Shown here: one piece after another, positions 50,579 through 59,514 of the stretch
How positions within the stretch are numbered: position 1 is the first letter of the stretch
Layout: every line of letters starts with the position of its first letter
Source of the DNA: JAYPWI01 sp964629575
GTDB taxonomy: Bacteria > Actinomycetota > Acidimicrobiia > Acidimicrobiales > Poriferisodalaceae
Length of the DNA: 64,000 nt
Reading direction: 5' to 3'
Assembly (NCBI GenBank): GCA_964629575.1
Contig: CAZVUM010000010.1
Span: 24,300 to 88,299 of the forward strand
Program-made: the position numbers and the translations under genes
The notes under the pieces: generated by a model
Databases searched by the model: none
Seen by the model: only the letters and a program-made list of their open reading frames with translations
What the model was told of the DNA's origin: nothing

Positions 50579-52084
50579 TCACTCGCGACCGGCGATGTAG
50601 CGAAGTCCCGTCAGCGAGGGGCGGAACAGGTAGATCGAGCCGGCGGTTCTTGTGAATCGGGGGAACCCGGTCAGCACGAGCGGCTCCTGACCCTTCACGG
50701 GGATTTCGAACCTGCTGGTGCGCTCGTCGTTGGCGCCGATGATCGGGTCGTTTGTCCCGGTGACGCTCGGGTCCTGGAGGCCGAGGTTGATCCAGTCGTA
50801 CATCACCGCCTCGAACTGGGCGACGAGACTGGCGCACAGAAAGCTCCCGAGAAGGCCGCGCGCGACTCCGTCGTCGGGGTTGTCCGGGTCGTACGGCCGT
50901 CCGTATGGCATGCCGCGCCGAACGATCGGCCGGGTGTAGTTGGCGCTGCGCTGGACGATGCGGCTGCCACGGGGATTGGCGCGCCGGATGTGCGCGCCCA
51001 CAGGACACAGGAAGCCACTCTCGTCGTCGAGCGCCACGTCGGAGTCGGGGTAGTCGAAGTCGTTCACCTTCTTCGCTCCGTCGTCGCTGACGGGGTGGGT
51101 GATGTCGCTTCCGCCGTCGGGCGCACCTGGATTCCAGTGCGACGGCGACAGGGGAACGCCATTGCGCCACCGACCCATGAGCTTCGCGGCAACGAGCTCC
51201 TTGTCCCACTCCTGGGGGACGACCTCGGGGAGTTCGGACCCGACTCTGCGTTGCAGCTCTTCGTTGATGGCGGCGGCACCGGTCTCGAGGAACTGCTCGA
51301 ACGCGTGGGTGTCCTGCTCGAGGATCCGGAACGCGTCGAAGCACCCGTTTTCGGCCAGCTCCAGTGGATTCGGCATCTCCCAGGCGACGCTGGGGAAGGT
51401 CGTCGGGTGATCGGGCCCGAGAAGGACAGCGCCGAGCGGCGCCACAGGCTGCGCGTTGCGCAGGCCCGTCCTGTTGCCGTCGAGCCAGAACTGGGGCTGG
51501 GAGATGCTGTCGCGGTAGCCGTAGTGGACTTGGTTCGGCTCGGCATCGGGGTCGTACGCATCGAAGGTCGCGCCGTCCAGCTCGAGAACGCACTCGTAGG
51601 CTCCGGACCGCTCCCACGAGGTCTGGATGCGGTCGCAGATGGCTTCGAGGTCCTCGAGATGCTCGCGGCTGTGGACCGTCCACATGAGGTGGGCGCGATC
51701 GGGGTCACCCAGGCCACCGCACCAGGCATCGGGCCCACTTGCACCCACATCGCCCAGCTTCTCGGCTCGCCTGGCCACGCCTTCGAGGTACTCATCGGGG
51801 AAGCTGGCCACCACGTCCTCGGGAAGACCGAGTGCGTGGAGTCCCGTGGCGGAGATCCCGACGTTGAAGCAGGTGTCTGGCTTGGTGCCCCAGTCTCGTC
51901 CTGGGGTGATCTGCGGAACATCGCTTCCACCGGAGACTGCATCGCGAATGAACTGCTGTGCTGCTCCCTGGTCGTCGACGCGCACGACGAGGTGGCGGAC
52001 GTAGCGCATCCGGTAGCCGCGGAGGATGTTCCCCTGGACGTCGGCGAGCAGGTCGTTGTCCGGTTGGGCCTGCATCGTCACCAC
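50579..52084 (-). CDS. DyP-type haem peroxidase
   Basis: A 501-residue peroxidase. The DyP family GxxDG motif appears as GYRDS with Asp192, the distal catalytic acid; the proximal haem ligand is His365 in CPVGAHIRRANPR. WDKELVAAKLMGRWRNGVPL is the usual mid-section of large DyPs. No Tat signal is seen. It overlaps the upstream gene by 7 bases with the GTG 52084 start (ATG 52075 is an alternative). It reduces hydroperoxides and oxidises bulky donors. It ends 12 bases from the convergent lipoxygenase-like gene. Confidence 0.92.
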   Translation of the reverse strand: MVTMQAQPDNDLLADVQGNILRGYRMRYVRHLVVRVDDQGAAQQFIRDAVSGGSDVPQITPGRDWGTKPDTCFNVGISATGLHALGLPEDVVASFPDEYLEGVARRAEKLGDVGASGPDAWCGGLGDPDRAHLMWTVHSREHLEDLEAICDRIQTSWERSGAYECVLELDGATFDAYDPDAEPNQVHYGYRDSISQPQFWLDGNRTGLRNAQPVAPLGAVLLGPDHPTTFPSVAWEMPNPLELAENGCFDAFRILEQDTHAFEQFLETGAAAINEELQRRVGSELPEVVPQEWDKELVAAKLMGRWRNGVPLSPSHWNPGAPDGGSDITHPVSDDGAKKVNDFDYPDSDVALDDESGFLCPVGAHIRRANPRGSRIVQRSANYTRPIVRRGMPYGRPYDPDNPDDGVARGLLGSFLCASLVAQFEAVMYDWINLGLQDPSVTGTNDPIIGANDERTSRFEIPVKGQEPLVLTGFPRFTRTAGSIYLFRPSLTGLRYIAGRE

Positions 52085-52695
52085 CCCACTTTCAGCGCGT
52101 CGCGGATCTGGGCAGCCGAGAAACCCGGAGTGCTCCGATACAGGAACAGCTGCACGTTGGGGTTGTCGTCGAGCAGCAGCGCCAGCCGCCGCGGGAGCTT
52201 GACGAGGTCGTCGCTCACCGTTGCCACGTCCTCAGGGAGCCGCAGCGCGTCGTGTGCCCTGACCCAATCGATGAACTCGTCGGGGTGTTGTTCAACCGGG
52301 GTGCGCGGTGGGTCGGCGATGTACTGCAGCAGCGTGTCGAAGGCCCCGCCGACGTTGTAGATGAAGTCGCGGATGTAGTTGGAGAAATCTCCGTCGTACA
52401 GGCTGAACATGCACAGGTTGCCGTCGACGATGTCGAACCGACCGACGTGCACCACCTGGGTGTTGTCCAGGCCGACGATGACCTCCTCGACCACGCCGAC
52501 GAGGTCCTGCACCATGTACGCCCGCTCGATGGGGGACGTGTCGCGCAGCGGCATCACGAGGTTCATCGGAATCTGGACATTGTCGGTGGGATTCATCGAG
52601 AAGCCCGAGGGTGGTGGTTGCGGCGGATCGCGCCACTTCCAGAACGCGATGAGCGGGCGTACAAGGAGGTTTTTGAGTCGCGTGGTGATGGTCAT
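52078..52695 (-). CDS. DyP-associated protein of unknown function
   Basis: A 205-residue protein. IPMNLVMPLRDTSP, VHVGRFDIVDGNLCMFSLYDGDF, and EFIDWVRAHDALRLPEDV recall a conserved segment that I associate with DyP-peroxidase-linked proteins and domains; a dimeric alpha-beta (ferredoxin-like) fold is my guess. GGAGGGGG stands 7 bases before ATG 52695. A basic helix at the N-terminus (RLKNLLVRPLIAFWKW) could touch a membrane. It is translationally coupled to the DyP gene, so the two products probably act together. Confidence 0.72.
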   Translation of the reverse strand: MTITTRLKNLLVRPLIAFWKWRDPPQPPPSGFSMNPTDNVQIPMNLVMPLRDTSPIERAYMVQDLVGVVEEVIVGLDNTQVVHVGRFDIVDGNLCMFSLYDGDFSNYIRDFIYNVGGAFDTLLQYIADPPRTPVEQHPDEFIDWVRAHDALRLPEDVATVSDDLVKLPRRLALLLDDNPNVQLFLYRSTPGFSAAQIRDALKVGW

Positions 52696-52769
52696 TGGAT
52701 CCCCCTCCGATTGCCCGCGACGCGCGCAGCGTAACCGACCCATGAAAAGCCCCGGAAGTAGGGTGGCTC

Positions 52770-53858
52770 ATGGACCAGATCTCGCCGCAGCTCGTGGACG
52801 AGCTCATCTCGAAGATGCAGGTGGGTTTCCCTGATCACGTCGAGGGTGAGCGTCCGATTCACAGCAGCGGCGTCGGGGCCATCGGCTGGTTCCAGGGCAG
52901 TGATGTGGCGTCGGAGTACTGCAAAGCGACACACTTCGGTCGTCAGTGGACTCCCGTGCGCGTTCGGTTCTCGAACGGCAACGGCCAGCCGGACCCCGAC
53001 GGTCGACGTCAGGTTCGCGGGATGGCCATCAAGTTCTACCTGAACGCGACGCTGAGCGAAGAGCTCGAGATCGTTCCGAGGTGGGACGGGGCTGAGATCG
53101 TCGAGACGGATCTTGTGTGCATGTCCGTCCCCACGTTCCTCGCAACGTCGGCCGAGGAGGTCCTTGACTTCGAGAAGTCGATCGCGCCGCGCAAGACCCG
53201 CCGGCCCAGCCCGTGGGCTCGGTTCAAGTCGCTCGTGACGATGTGCCCGCTGCCGGTTCAGGACGCGGGCGTCGACTACTCCAACACCGACGGCATTCTC
53301 GAGTTCGCCGCAGGTCACCCGGGCTCACACGGGTTCATCATCGCCAACTCGCTGCTGCGGACGCCGAGCAGCTACGACCGCCTGACCTATCACGCAGTTC
53401 ACGCCTTTGAGATCGAGAACACTCGTGGAGAACGTTCGATGGTGCGTTTCACGATGGAGTCCACGTCGGGCAACCACTACATCGGTGCCCCCGACGACAA
53501 GACCAACACGGTGGGCAATGAGGAGGATCCCGCCTATCTCCGTGATGGCCTGAAAGACCGCCTCCACCGAGCGCGGCGGTTCACCCTCAAGATGGCCGTC
53601 GCCGATCCCTGGGACGACACCGCGGATTGCACCACACCCTGGCCGTGGAGCCGCAAGCGGGTCCTGATGGGCTCCCTCTCACTCGTGCGCGCCATCCCTG
53701 ATGACGTCACCGAGAAACTGGCCTTCAATCCCGGACGACTCGTCGATGGCGTTGGCCTGTCCGACGACCCCGTCTTGCACGCGCGGATCGCCGTGTACAA
53801 CGAGTCGCAGCAGCGAAGGGGTGCTGACCTGTGCCCGGTGGCCCACGGAGAAACGTGA
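52770..53858 (+). CDS. catalase-related haem protein (mini-catalase/allene-oxide-synthase-like fold)
   Basis: A 362-residue single-domain catalase homologue, much shorter than true catalases (about 480 or more). The distal His31 is in RPIHSSGVGAIGWF, RFSNGNGQPDPDGRR and RGMAIKFY are catalase core segments, and the proximal ligand is Tyr343 in RIAVYNESQQRR with Arg339 four residues before. Proteins of this size include coral allene oxide synthase, cyanobacterial fatty-acid hydroperoxide-converting enzymes and SrpA-type peroxidases. It starts 74 bases from, and divergent to, the DyP pair. It may convert lipid hydroperoxides made by the neighbouring dioxygenases (inference). Confidence 0.88.
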   Translation: MDQISPQLVDELISKMQVGFPDHVEGERPIHSSGVGAIGWFQGSDVASEYCKATHFGRQWTPVRVRFSNGNGQPDPDGRRQVRGMAIKFYLNATLSEELEIVPRWDGAEIVETDLVCMSVPTFLATSAEEVLDFEKSIAPRKTRRPSPWARFKSLVTMCPLPVQDAGVDYSNTDGILEFAAGHPGSHGFIIANSLLRTPSSYDRLTYHAVHAFEIENTRGERSMVRFTMESTSGNHYIGAPDDKTNTVGNEEDPAYLRDGLKDRLHRARRFTLKMAVADPWDDTADCTTPWPWSRKRVLMGSLSLVRAIPDDVTEKLAFNPGRLVDGVGLSDDPVLHARIAVYNESQQRRGADLCPVAHGET

Positions 53859-53862
53859 TCGC

Positions 53863-56517
53863 TCAGGTCTGGCTGAGCTCGCGTCTCGCGTCTCGAATCT
53901 CGCGCCGCGCGAACTCCATGGCGCTCTCGTAATCCATCGCAGCGCCTTCGCCATAGCAGGCCTCGAACTCGTCCACGCCCATCTGGGCCCGCAGGTCGTC
54001 TCGCAGTTCTTCCACGCCGGGAGCCAGTCCGAGGCCGTGCTGAGTGCTCGCGCCGAGGATCGCGGCCGCCAACTCGAGCCGGCCGATGCGCGCGAACAGG
54101 GCACCAACGTCCATCAAGGTCGTGGCAACGCTTCCGTGATTTCCGGCGCGGTAGAACGACTCGACGACCGACGCGAGCATCTCCAGGGATCGGTCGTGAT
54201 CTCCGTCGAACCGGGCGAGCGCGGCCAGCTCCCGAAGCATGGTGCTCTCGAAGTAGTCGAGCCGCTGGTCCCGCGCGTAGACGAGTGACTCTTGCAGCAC
54301 CCGCACCGCTCGCTGTGGGTCGACATCGGCGTACGCCCGCGCCTCGCCATTGAGCGCGTACGCGATCAGATACGGATTCTCCGTTGCCCGCGCGGCGTCG
54401 AGTGTTGCCTCGACGATCGAGCGCGCTTCGTCGGGCCGCCCCATCCCGGGAAGGACGGAGAGCCGGAAGCCGAGCCCGATCGTGCGTTCGAGGGTTCCGC
54501 CCGACTCCATGATCGTCAGGTACTCGAGAAGACCTTCCATGTCGCCCGTGTAGCGGTACCCGAGCGCTGTCCACATTCCGCTCCACGCAGGGTCGAAGCC
54601 GTCATGGCTGTCGTCACGCTCGAGATCCTTGGCGCGTCGAGCCCGCTCGACCGACAGCTCCGGGTGGCCGATGATGCCGCACAGAGCGGCGGCGGTGTAC
54701 ACCCTCGGCAGATGTGGGAACGGCTCGGCGTCCTCGAGAGCGATGATTTCCTCGGCCCACCCGATCGCCTCGAAGCGCATCAGGGGGAACCCCAGCATCG
54801 TTGCATGGGCGGCGATCGTGCCTGCGAGAGCTGGTGAGCCGTGGTCGCGCGAGTAGAGGAAAGCGGAGCGGAGGTTGGCGTATTCGCGGTCGACCCAGTC
54901 GAGGGCGTCGAGCTGGTCGCGACCGTTCCATCGGTCCCAGCGCTCCACGCTCGTCGACGCGTAGTAGGCCGCGTGCCGCTCGTGCGCATGGTCGGCCCGG
55001 CCCGACTCTTCGAGCCTCTCGAATGCAAACGTGCGGATCGTCTCGAGTAACCCGTAGCGAGACGTGCCGCCGAGCCGCTCTGCGACGACGAGCGACTTTC
55101 GCACCAGCGAGTCGAGCACGTCCAACACCTCGTACTCGTCGAGTCCACCGACGACCGAGCTCATCGCGTCGAGGTCGAAGCCGTCGGCGAAGACAGCCGC
55201 GTGCTCGAGGAGATGACGCTCGGTGTCGTCGAGGATGTCGTACGACCAGGCAACGGTCTGACGAAGCGTCTGGTGATGGTCGTCGCCACGTCCCGACCGC
55301 TTGAGGAGCCGGAACCGATCTTGGAGGCGGTCGAGGATCTCTTGCACTGTCATCGATCGGACGCGTGCGGAGGCGAGTTCGAGCGCGAGGGGGAGTCCGT
55401 CCAGTCGGTCGCAGATCTCGGCGACTGCGACGAGCTCGGCGTCAGCACGCAGGTTGTAGTCAGGCGCCACGCCTCGGGCGCGTTCGATGAACAGTGCCAC
55501 GGCCTCCGAGTCCGGCCGAATCGCCAGGGCGAGCGGCGGTACTACGACGACCTGCTCCGCAGGGATCTGCATGGCTTCGCGCGATGTCGCGAGAACCCGC
55601 ACGCTGCCGCCAGCACGCGCCATCACCTCCGCGAGGTCGCCTGCGGCTGCGAGGACGTGCTCACAATTGTCCAGCACGATGAGGAGCCGCTGGCCCCTGA
55701 TGGTGTCGGCGATGCTCTCCGTCACCGTCGAACCAGGCCGGGCGGTGATGTTGAGCGTGCTGGCCACCAGATCAGGAACCGACGACGAGTCGCGAACGGC
55801 GGCCAGCTCGACGACCCACACGCCATCGGGAAACCCGGAGCCGACACTGGCGGCGCATTGCATCGCCAGGCGAGTTTTTCCCACCCCACCGGTGCCGGTG
55901 AGGGTGACCAGCGGATCGTCGGCCAGGAGATCGCACACGTCAGCGAGAAGCCGCTCACGTCCGATGAAGGTGTTCGCGACAGGATCCAGGTTGCCGGGAA
56001 GCGCGGAGATCGTTCGCAGGGCTCCGAACTCCACGGCCAAGCCATCGGCGACCACTTGATGGAGGGTGACGGGATCGGTGAGATCGCGCAGGCGATGCCG
56101 GCCCAGGTCGATGGTGTCGATCGATCGGACGATGGCAGCGACTTCTTCCGCGAGCAGGATCTGGCCGCCGTGCCCGGCTGACATCACCCGTGCCGTCCGG
56201 TTCAGTACGGGGCCGAAGTAGTCGTCGTCGCGTGATTCGGCTTCACCAGCACCGATGCCCATGCGAACCGCCAGATCGAGGTTCAGCTGGGCGCGGATCG
56301 CGGCGCGGACCGCGTTCTCCGATGACTGAAACGCCGCGCACACGCCGTCTCCCGTGTGCTTGAACATCCACCCGTCGTGGTCCTCGATGGCCGACCGAAG
56401 GACCTCGTCGTGTCGAGCGAGCGATGCCCGCATCGACTCTGGATCGGCCTCCCACCCGCGCGTCGAGCCTTCGATGTCGGTGAACAAGAAGGTGACGGAG
56501 CCCGTCGGTCGCTCCAT
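53863..56517 (-). CDS. class III nucleotidyl cyclase - NTPase (AAA/STAND) - TPR regulator
   Basis: An 884-residue multi-domain protein. Cyclase domain 1-165: metal Asp14 (FTDIEGS) and Asp57 (KHTGDG with Lys53), plus the transition-state pair Asn106/Arg110 (LNRTAR), so it may be active. The STAND-type NTPase follows, with Walker A GTGGVGKT at 208-215 and Walker B LLIVLDNCEH, then GLPLALELASARVR. From about 470 on, helical TPR-like repeats reach the C-terminus. No LuxR HTH is seen. It probably senses a signal and makes cAMP or switches oligomeric state. It is convergent with, and 4 bases from, the catalase-related gene. Confidence 0.92.
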   Translation of the reverse strand: MERPTGSVTFLFTDIEGSTRGWEADPESMRASLARHDEVLRSAIEDHDGWMFKHTGDGVCAAFQSSENAVRAAIRAQLNLDLAVRMGIGAGEAESRDDDYFGPVLNRTARVMSAGHGGQILLAEEVAAIVRSIDTIDLGRHRLRDLTDPVTLHQVVADGLAVEFGALRTISALPGNLDPVANTFIGRERLLADVCDLLADDPLVTLTGTGGVGKTRLAMQCAASVGSGFPDGVWVVELAAVRDSSSVPDLVASTLNITARPGSTVTESIADTIRGQRLLIVLDNCEHVLAAAGDLAEVMARAGGSVRVLATSREAMQIPAEQVVVVPPLALAIRPDSEAVALFIERARGVAPDYNLRADAELVAVAEICDRLDGLPLALELASARVRSMTVQEILDRLQDRFRLLKRSGRGDDHHQTLRQTVAWSYDILDDTERHLLEHAAVFADGFDLDAMSSVVGGLDEYEVLDVLDSLVRKSLVVAERLGGTSRYGLLETIRTFAFERLEESGRADHAHERHAAYYASTSVERWDRWNGRDQLDALDWVDREYANLRSAFLYSRDHGSPALAGTIAAHATMLGFPLMRFEAIGWAEEIIALEDAEPFPHLPRVYTAAALCGIIGHPELSVERARRAKDLERDDSHDGFDPAWSGMWTALGYRYTGDMEGLLEYLTIMESGGTLERTIGLGFRLSVLPGMGRPDEARSIVEATLDAARATENPYLIAYALNGEARAYADVDPQRAVRVLQESLVYARDQRLDYFESTMLRELAALARFDGDHDRSLEMLASVVESFYRAGNHGSVATTLMDVGALFARIGRLELAAAILGASTQHGLGLAPGVEELRDDLRAQMGVDEFEACYGEGAAMDYESAMEFARREIRDARRELSQT

Positions 56518-56577
56518 CGGACGATGTTGTCACATGCTTTGTGATCGAGGCCAAGCCTCGAGGGAGCGACCGAGCAG

Positions 56578-57315
56578 TCAGCTGCCGTAGCCGCGTGCGG
56601 CTTTGGCCAGCTCCCGGAGTTCGGCGCGCTCGTCGTCGGTGAGTACGTCGAAGTCGGGCCCGTGCAGCTGATCGGTGTGTGCCTCGATGGCGTCCCGCTG
56701 CTCGCTGAGGTCGCCGACGTCGGGATACGGCTTGGACCACCCGAAGAACTCGGCGTTCCATTCGCCCGCCGGACCGCTCAGAATGGCCTCGAGTGGCCCC
56801 ATGCCCGCTGCCTGGACTGCGATGCAGTGGCGGCCGAAGCGCAGCTCGCGCATCGTCTGCGCGAGCTGAAAGGTGCGGGCGGCGCCGGATTCGGCAGGCA
56901 ACTCCTGGTCGCGCCAACCGACGAACGTCGGTGCGCCGGCGGGGTTGGCCGAGGTCACGACTTGCTCGAGCAGCTCACCGAGCCGCTCCACGCCGTCCAT
57001 TCCGCCGAGGCGCTGTTCGCCGTACTCCTGGCAGATTCCGGCATAGATCCTTGCGCCCTCGATCGGGCTGCACACCGCACGGCCGTCGGAGACCATCGAT
57101 CGCATCAGGCCCGGCTCCCAGAAGTACGCCGCGGCGACCACGTTGTCCGGCGGACATTGGCCGAGAACCCCGAGCCGGCCGGTGGCGTAGGCCCCCCTGC
57201 CCTCGGCCATTCCGCGCTCGTGTGCCTTCTGCAGAGTGGTGTCTGCCATCAGCCACTCCATTGCCAACATGCCGATCGATCCCCGCATGCTGCGGGCCAC
57301 AGTGACGCTGTCCAT
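56578..57315 (-). CDS. SCO6745/SalK-family protein
   Basis: A 245-residue soluble actinobacterial protein. MAEGRGAYATGRLGVLGQCPPDNVVAAAYFWEPGLM is split over the family's N-terminal helical core, with RFGRHCIAVQAAGMGPLEA and FGWSKPYP toward the end. The family is annotated as SCO6745-like, and its function is not known. ATG 57315 is chosen over 57342, as the extension is basic and unsupported. The divergent neighbour is a flavin monooxygenase. Confidence 0.78.
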   Translation of the reverse strand: MDSVTVARSMRGSIGMLAMEWLMADTTLQKAHERGMAEGRGAYATGRLGVLGQCPPDNVVAAAYFWEPGLMRSMVSDGRAVCSPIEGARIYAGICQEYGEQRLGGMDGVERLGELLEQVVTSANPAGAPTFVGWRDQELPAESGAARTFQLAQTMRELRFGRHCIAVQAAGMGPLEAILSGPAGEWNAEFFGWSKPYPDVGDLSEQRDAIEAHTDQLHGPDFDVLTDDERAELRELAKAARGYGS

Positions 57316-57406
57316 ATGCACACGATAGTGACCGGCGCGCACGGACGCCGGGCATGAAAGGGAGCGATCCGGCTACCGTCATCACGATCGATTCGAGGGG
57401 GTCGCA

Positions 57407-58510
57407 ATGCACGTCGGCTATTCAGTCGCCTTCCAGAACCCGGAGAACGCACTCTCCGACAAGGAGGTCTGGGACCACGAGATGCGGATGGTCGAGGAGG
57501 CCGAGGATCTCGGCTTCGACTCGGTGTGGACCGTGGAGCATCACTTCACCGACTACACGATGTGCCCCGACCCACTGCAGCTTCTGGGCTGGATCGCCGC
57601 CAAGACCAACCTCCAGATCGGCACCGGCGTCATCGTCTTGCCGTGGAACGACCCGATGCGCCTGGCCGAGCGAATCGCGATGCTCGACAACCTCTCGGGT
57701 GGTCGGCTCATCCTCGGCATCGGCCGCGGTCTGGCGCGGATCGAGTACGAGGGCTTCCGTGTCCCGATGGACACGAGCCGCCAGCGGTTCCTCGAATACG
57801 CCCGCATGGTGCTCGAGGGGCTCGAGAACGGCTACGTGGAGTGCGATGGCGAGTTCATCCAACAGCCGCGCCGCGACATCCGTCCGGCTCCTGAGCATTC
57901 GTTCGTCGGCCGCAGCTATGCCGCATCGGTGAGCCCCGAGGGCATGCCCCTGATGGCCCAGCTCGGGGTGGGTCTGCTGGTGATTCCGCAAAAGCCGTGG
58001 GAAGTCGTGGAGGAGGACTTCCGCTCCTACAGCGAGGAATGGGTCAAGCATCACTCCCACGAGCCACCCCCGCCACTGTCGGGCGGGTTCTGCCTCGTCG
58101 ACAGCGACGCGGGCCGGGCCGAGGAGAAGGCCCTGGAGTGGATCGGCCGGTACTACGGCACCGTCATGAAGCACTACGAGTTCGGTGAGAAGCGTCCGCA
58201 CGAGGGCGTGAAGGGCTACGAATTCTACGAAGGCATCTCCCGGTACATCGAGCGGCACGGCGGCCAGGGCGCCGCGGAGGACTTCGCGCGCTTGATGCCC
58301 TTCGGGACCCCCGATCAGGTGCTGGAGAAGATCCAGTTCATCCGCGAGAAGATCGGCATCGCTGCCTTTTTCCCCAACTTCAGCTTCGCCGGCATGACCT
58401 GGACCGAGGCGCGCCGCAACCGCGACCTCTTCGCCAAGGAAGTCCTGCCGGTCTTGAAGGAGTGGGACGCTCCGCAGGTGGGGATTCCCGCTGCGGCATC
58501 GGTCGGCTGA
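57407..58510 (+). CDS. luciferase-like (LLM class) flavin-dependent oxidoreductase
   Basis: A 367-residue luciferase-fold enzyme. SVWTVEHHFTDYTMCPDPLQLL near residue 40, GVIVLPWNDPMRLAERIAML, NLSGGRLILGIGRGLARIEY and the C-terminal SFAGMTWTEARRNRDLFAKEVLP support a group used for oxidation of small organics with FMNH2. It is 1-2 domains longer by insertion than short LLM proteins but normal for this subgroup. It is a second LLM enzyme in the window, not close in sequence to that at 10934. The start is at ATG 57407, after a GGGGG run. Confidence 0.9.
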   Translation: MHVGYSVAFQNPENALSDKEVWDHEMRMVEEAEDLGFDSVWTVEHHFTDYTMCPDPLQLLGWIAAKTNLQIGTGVIVLPWNDPMRLAERIAMLDNLSGGRLILGIGRGLARIEYEGFRVPMDTSRQRFLEYARMVLEGLENGYVECDGEFIQQPRRDIRPAPEHSFVGRSYAASVSPEGMPLMAQLGVGLLVIPQKPWEVVEEDFRSYSEEWVKHHSHEPPPPLSGGFCLVDSDAGRAEEKALEWIGRYYGTVMKHYEFGEKRPHEGVKGYEFYEGISRYIERHGGQGAAEDFARLMPFGTPDQVLEKIQFIREKIGIAAFFPNFSFAGMTWTEARRNRDLFAKEVLPVLKEWDAPQVGIPAAASVG

Positions 58511-58519
58511 GCCGACCTG

Positions 58520-59473
58520 TCAGCCCTGGATCCGCAGGAGATCCACAACGAAGACGAGCGGGGTGTTGGGGCCGATCGAGCCTCCGCTGCCCGTTTCGCC
58601 GTATGCCAAGTCGCTCGGAATGACGAGGATGCGTCGTCCCCCCTCGCGCATGCCGAGCAAGCCTTCGTCCCAGCCCTGGATCACCTGACCGACTCCGATC
58701 GGGAAAGCGATCGGCGCGCCGCGACCCCATGACGAGTCGAAGATCGTGCCGTCGAAGAGGTTGCCCTGATAGTGCACGGTCACGGTGTCGCCCGCCTCGA
58801 CCGCGTCACCGCCGCCGACCGTCACGTCGATGATCTCGAGCTCGTCGGTGGCTTCGGTGATGTCGGGGATGTCCGGCGGCGTGCTGTCGACGACCTGGAG
58901 TAGATCGACGACGAACACGAGCGTCTCTCCGGGGCCGATGTCCGGACCGGCTCCAGCGTCGCCGTAGGCCATGTCGGCGGGGATCACCAACAGTCGCCGG
59001 CCGCCTTCGGTCATGCCGACGATGCCGATGTCCCACCCAGGGATCAGGTTGCCCACGCCGATCGGTGAGAAGAAGGACTGTCCACGGTCCCACGAAGCGT
59101 CGAACTGAGCACCGCTGGACAACGCGATGCCGACGTAGTGCACCTCGACGACATCGCCCGCGTTGACCGCCGGTCCGTCGGTGGTGGTCACGTCCTGAAC
59201 CAGCAGCGCGCCCGGGGGGCCCGGATTGTCCGGATTCAGGGTGATCGTGGGCTTACCGGGGTCTGCGACAGTCGACGCGTAGTCGGCTGCATTCCCCCCG
59301 CCGGCGACGTCGGGCGCTGCTTCGGTTGCACTCGATGGCTCGGACTCGGCTGCCGTGGCGTCCGGCGCGGCGTTGGTCTCAGCGTCGCCGGCATCGGTGG
59401 TGTCGCTGTCGCTGTCACCGCAAGCGGAGGCGAGGACCGCGAAGATCAAAAGGAGGGGAGCGATTCGACGCAT
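58520..59473 (-). CDS. lipoprotein with two FKBP-type peptidyl-prolyl isomerase domains
   Basis: A 317-residue exported lipoprotein: MRRIAPLLLIFAVLASAC carries the lipobox with Cys18, followed by an Asp/Thr/Ala-rich linker to about residue 75. Two FKBP domains follow, each with the GDTVTVHYQG or GDVVEVHYVG strand, the GWDIGIVGM/GWDEGLLGM turn, and GGRRLLVIP/GGRRILVIP then AYGD or AYGE. It would assist folding of exported proteins outside the membrane. Tandem FKBP lipoproteins are seen in actinobacteria. It converges with the monooxygenase gene, 9 bases away. Confidence 0.93.
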   Translation of the reverse strand: MRRIAPLLLIFAVLASACGDSDSDTTDAGDAETNAAPDATAAESEPSSATEAAPDVAGGGNAADYASTVADPGKPTITLNPDNPGPPGALLVQDVTTTDGPAVNAGDVVEVHYVGIALSSGAQFDASWDRGQSFFSPIGVGNLIPGWDIGIVGMTEGGRRLLVIPADMAYGDAGAGPDIGPGETLVFVVDLLQVVDSTPPDIPDITEATDELEIIDVTVGGGDAVEAGDTVTVHYQGNLFDGTIFDSSWGRGAPIAFPIGVGQVIQGWDEGLLGMREGGRRILVIPSDLAYGETGSGGSIGPNTPLVFVVDLLRIQG

Positions 59474-59514
59474 GGGCGCCGAGGGTACGTGCTCGGCCGG
59501 AGATAGCGGAGGCG

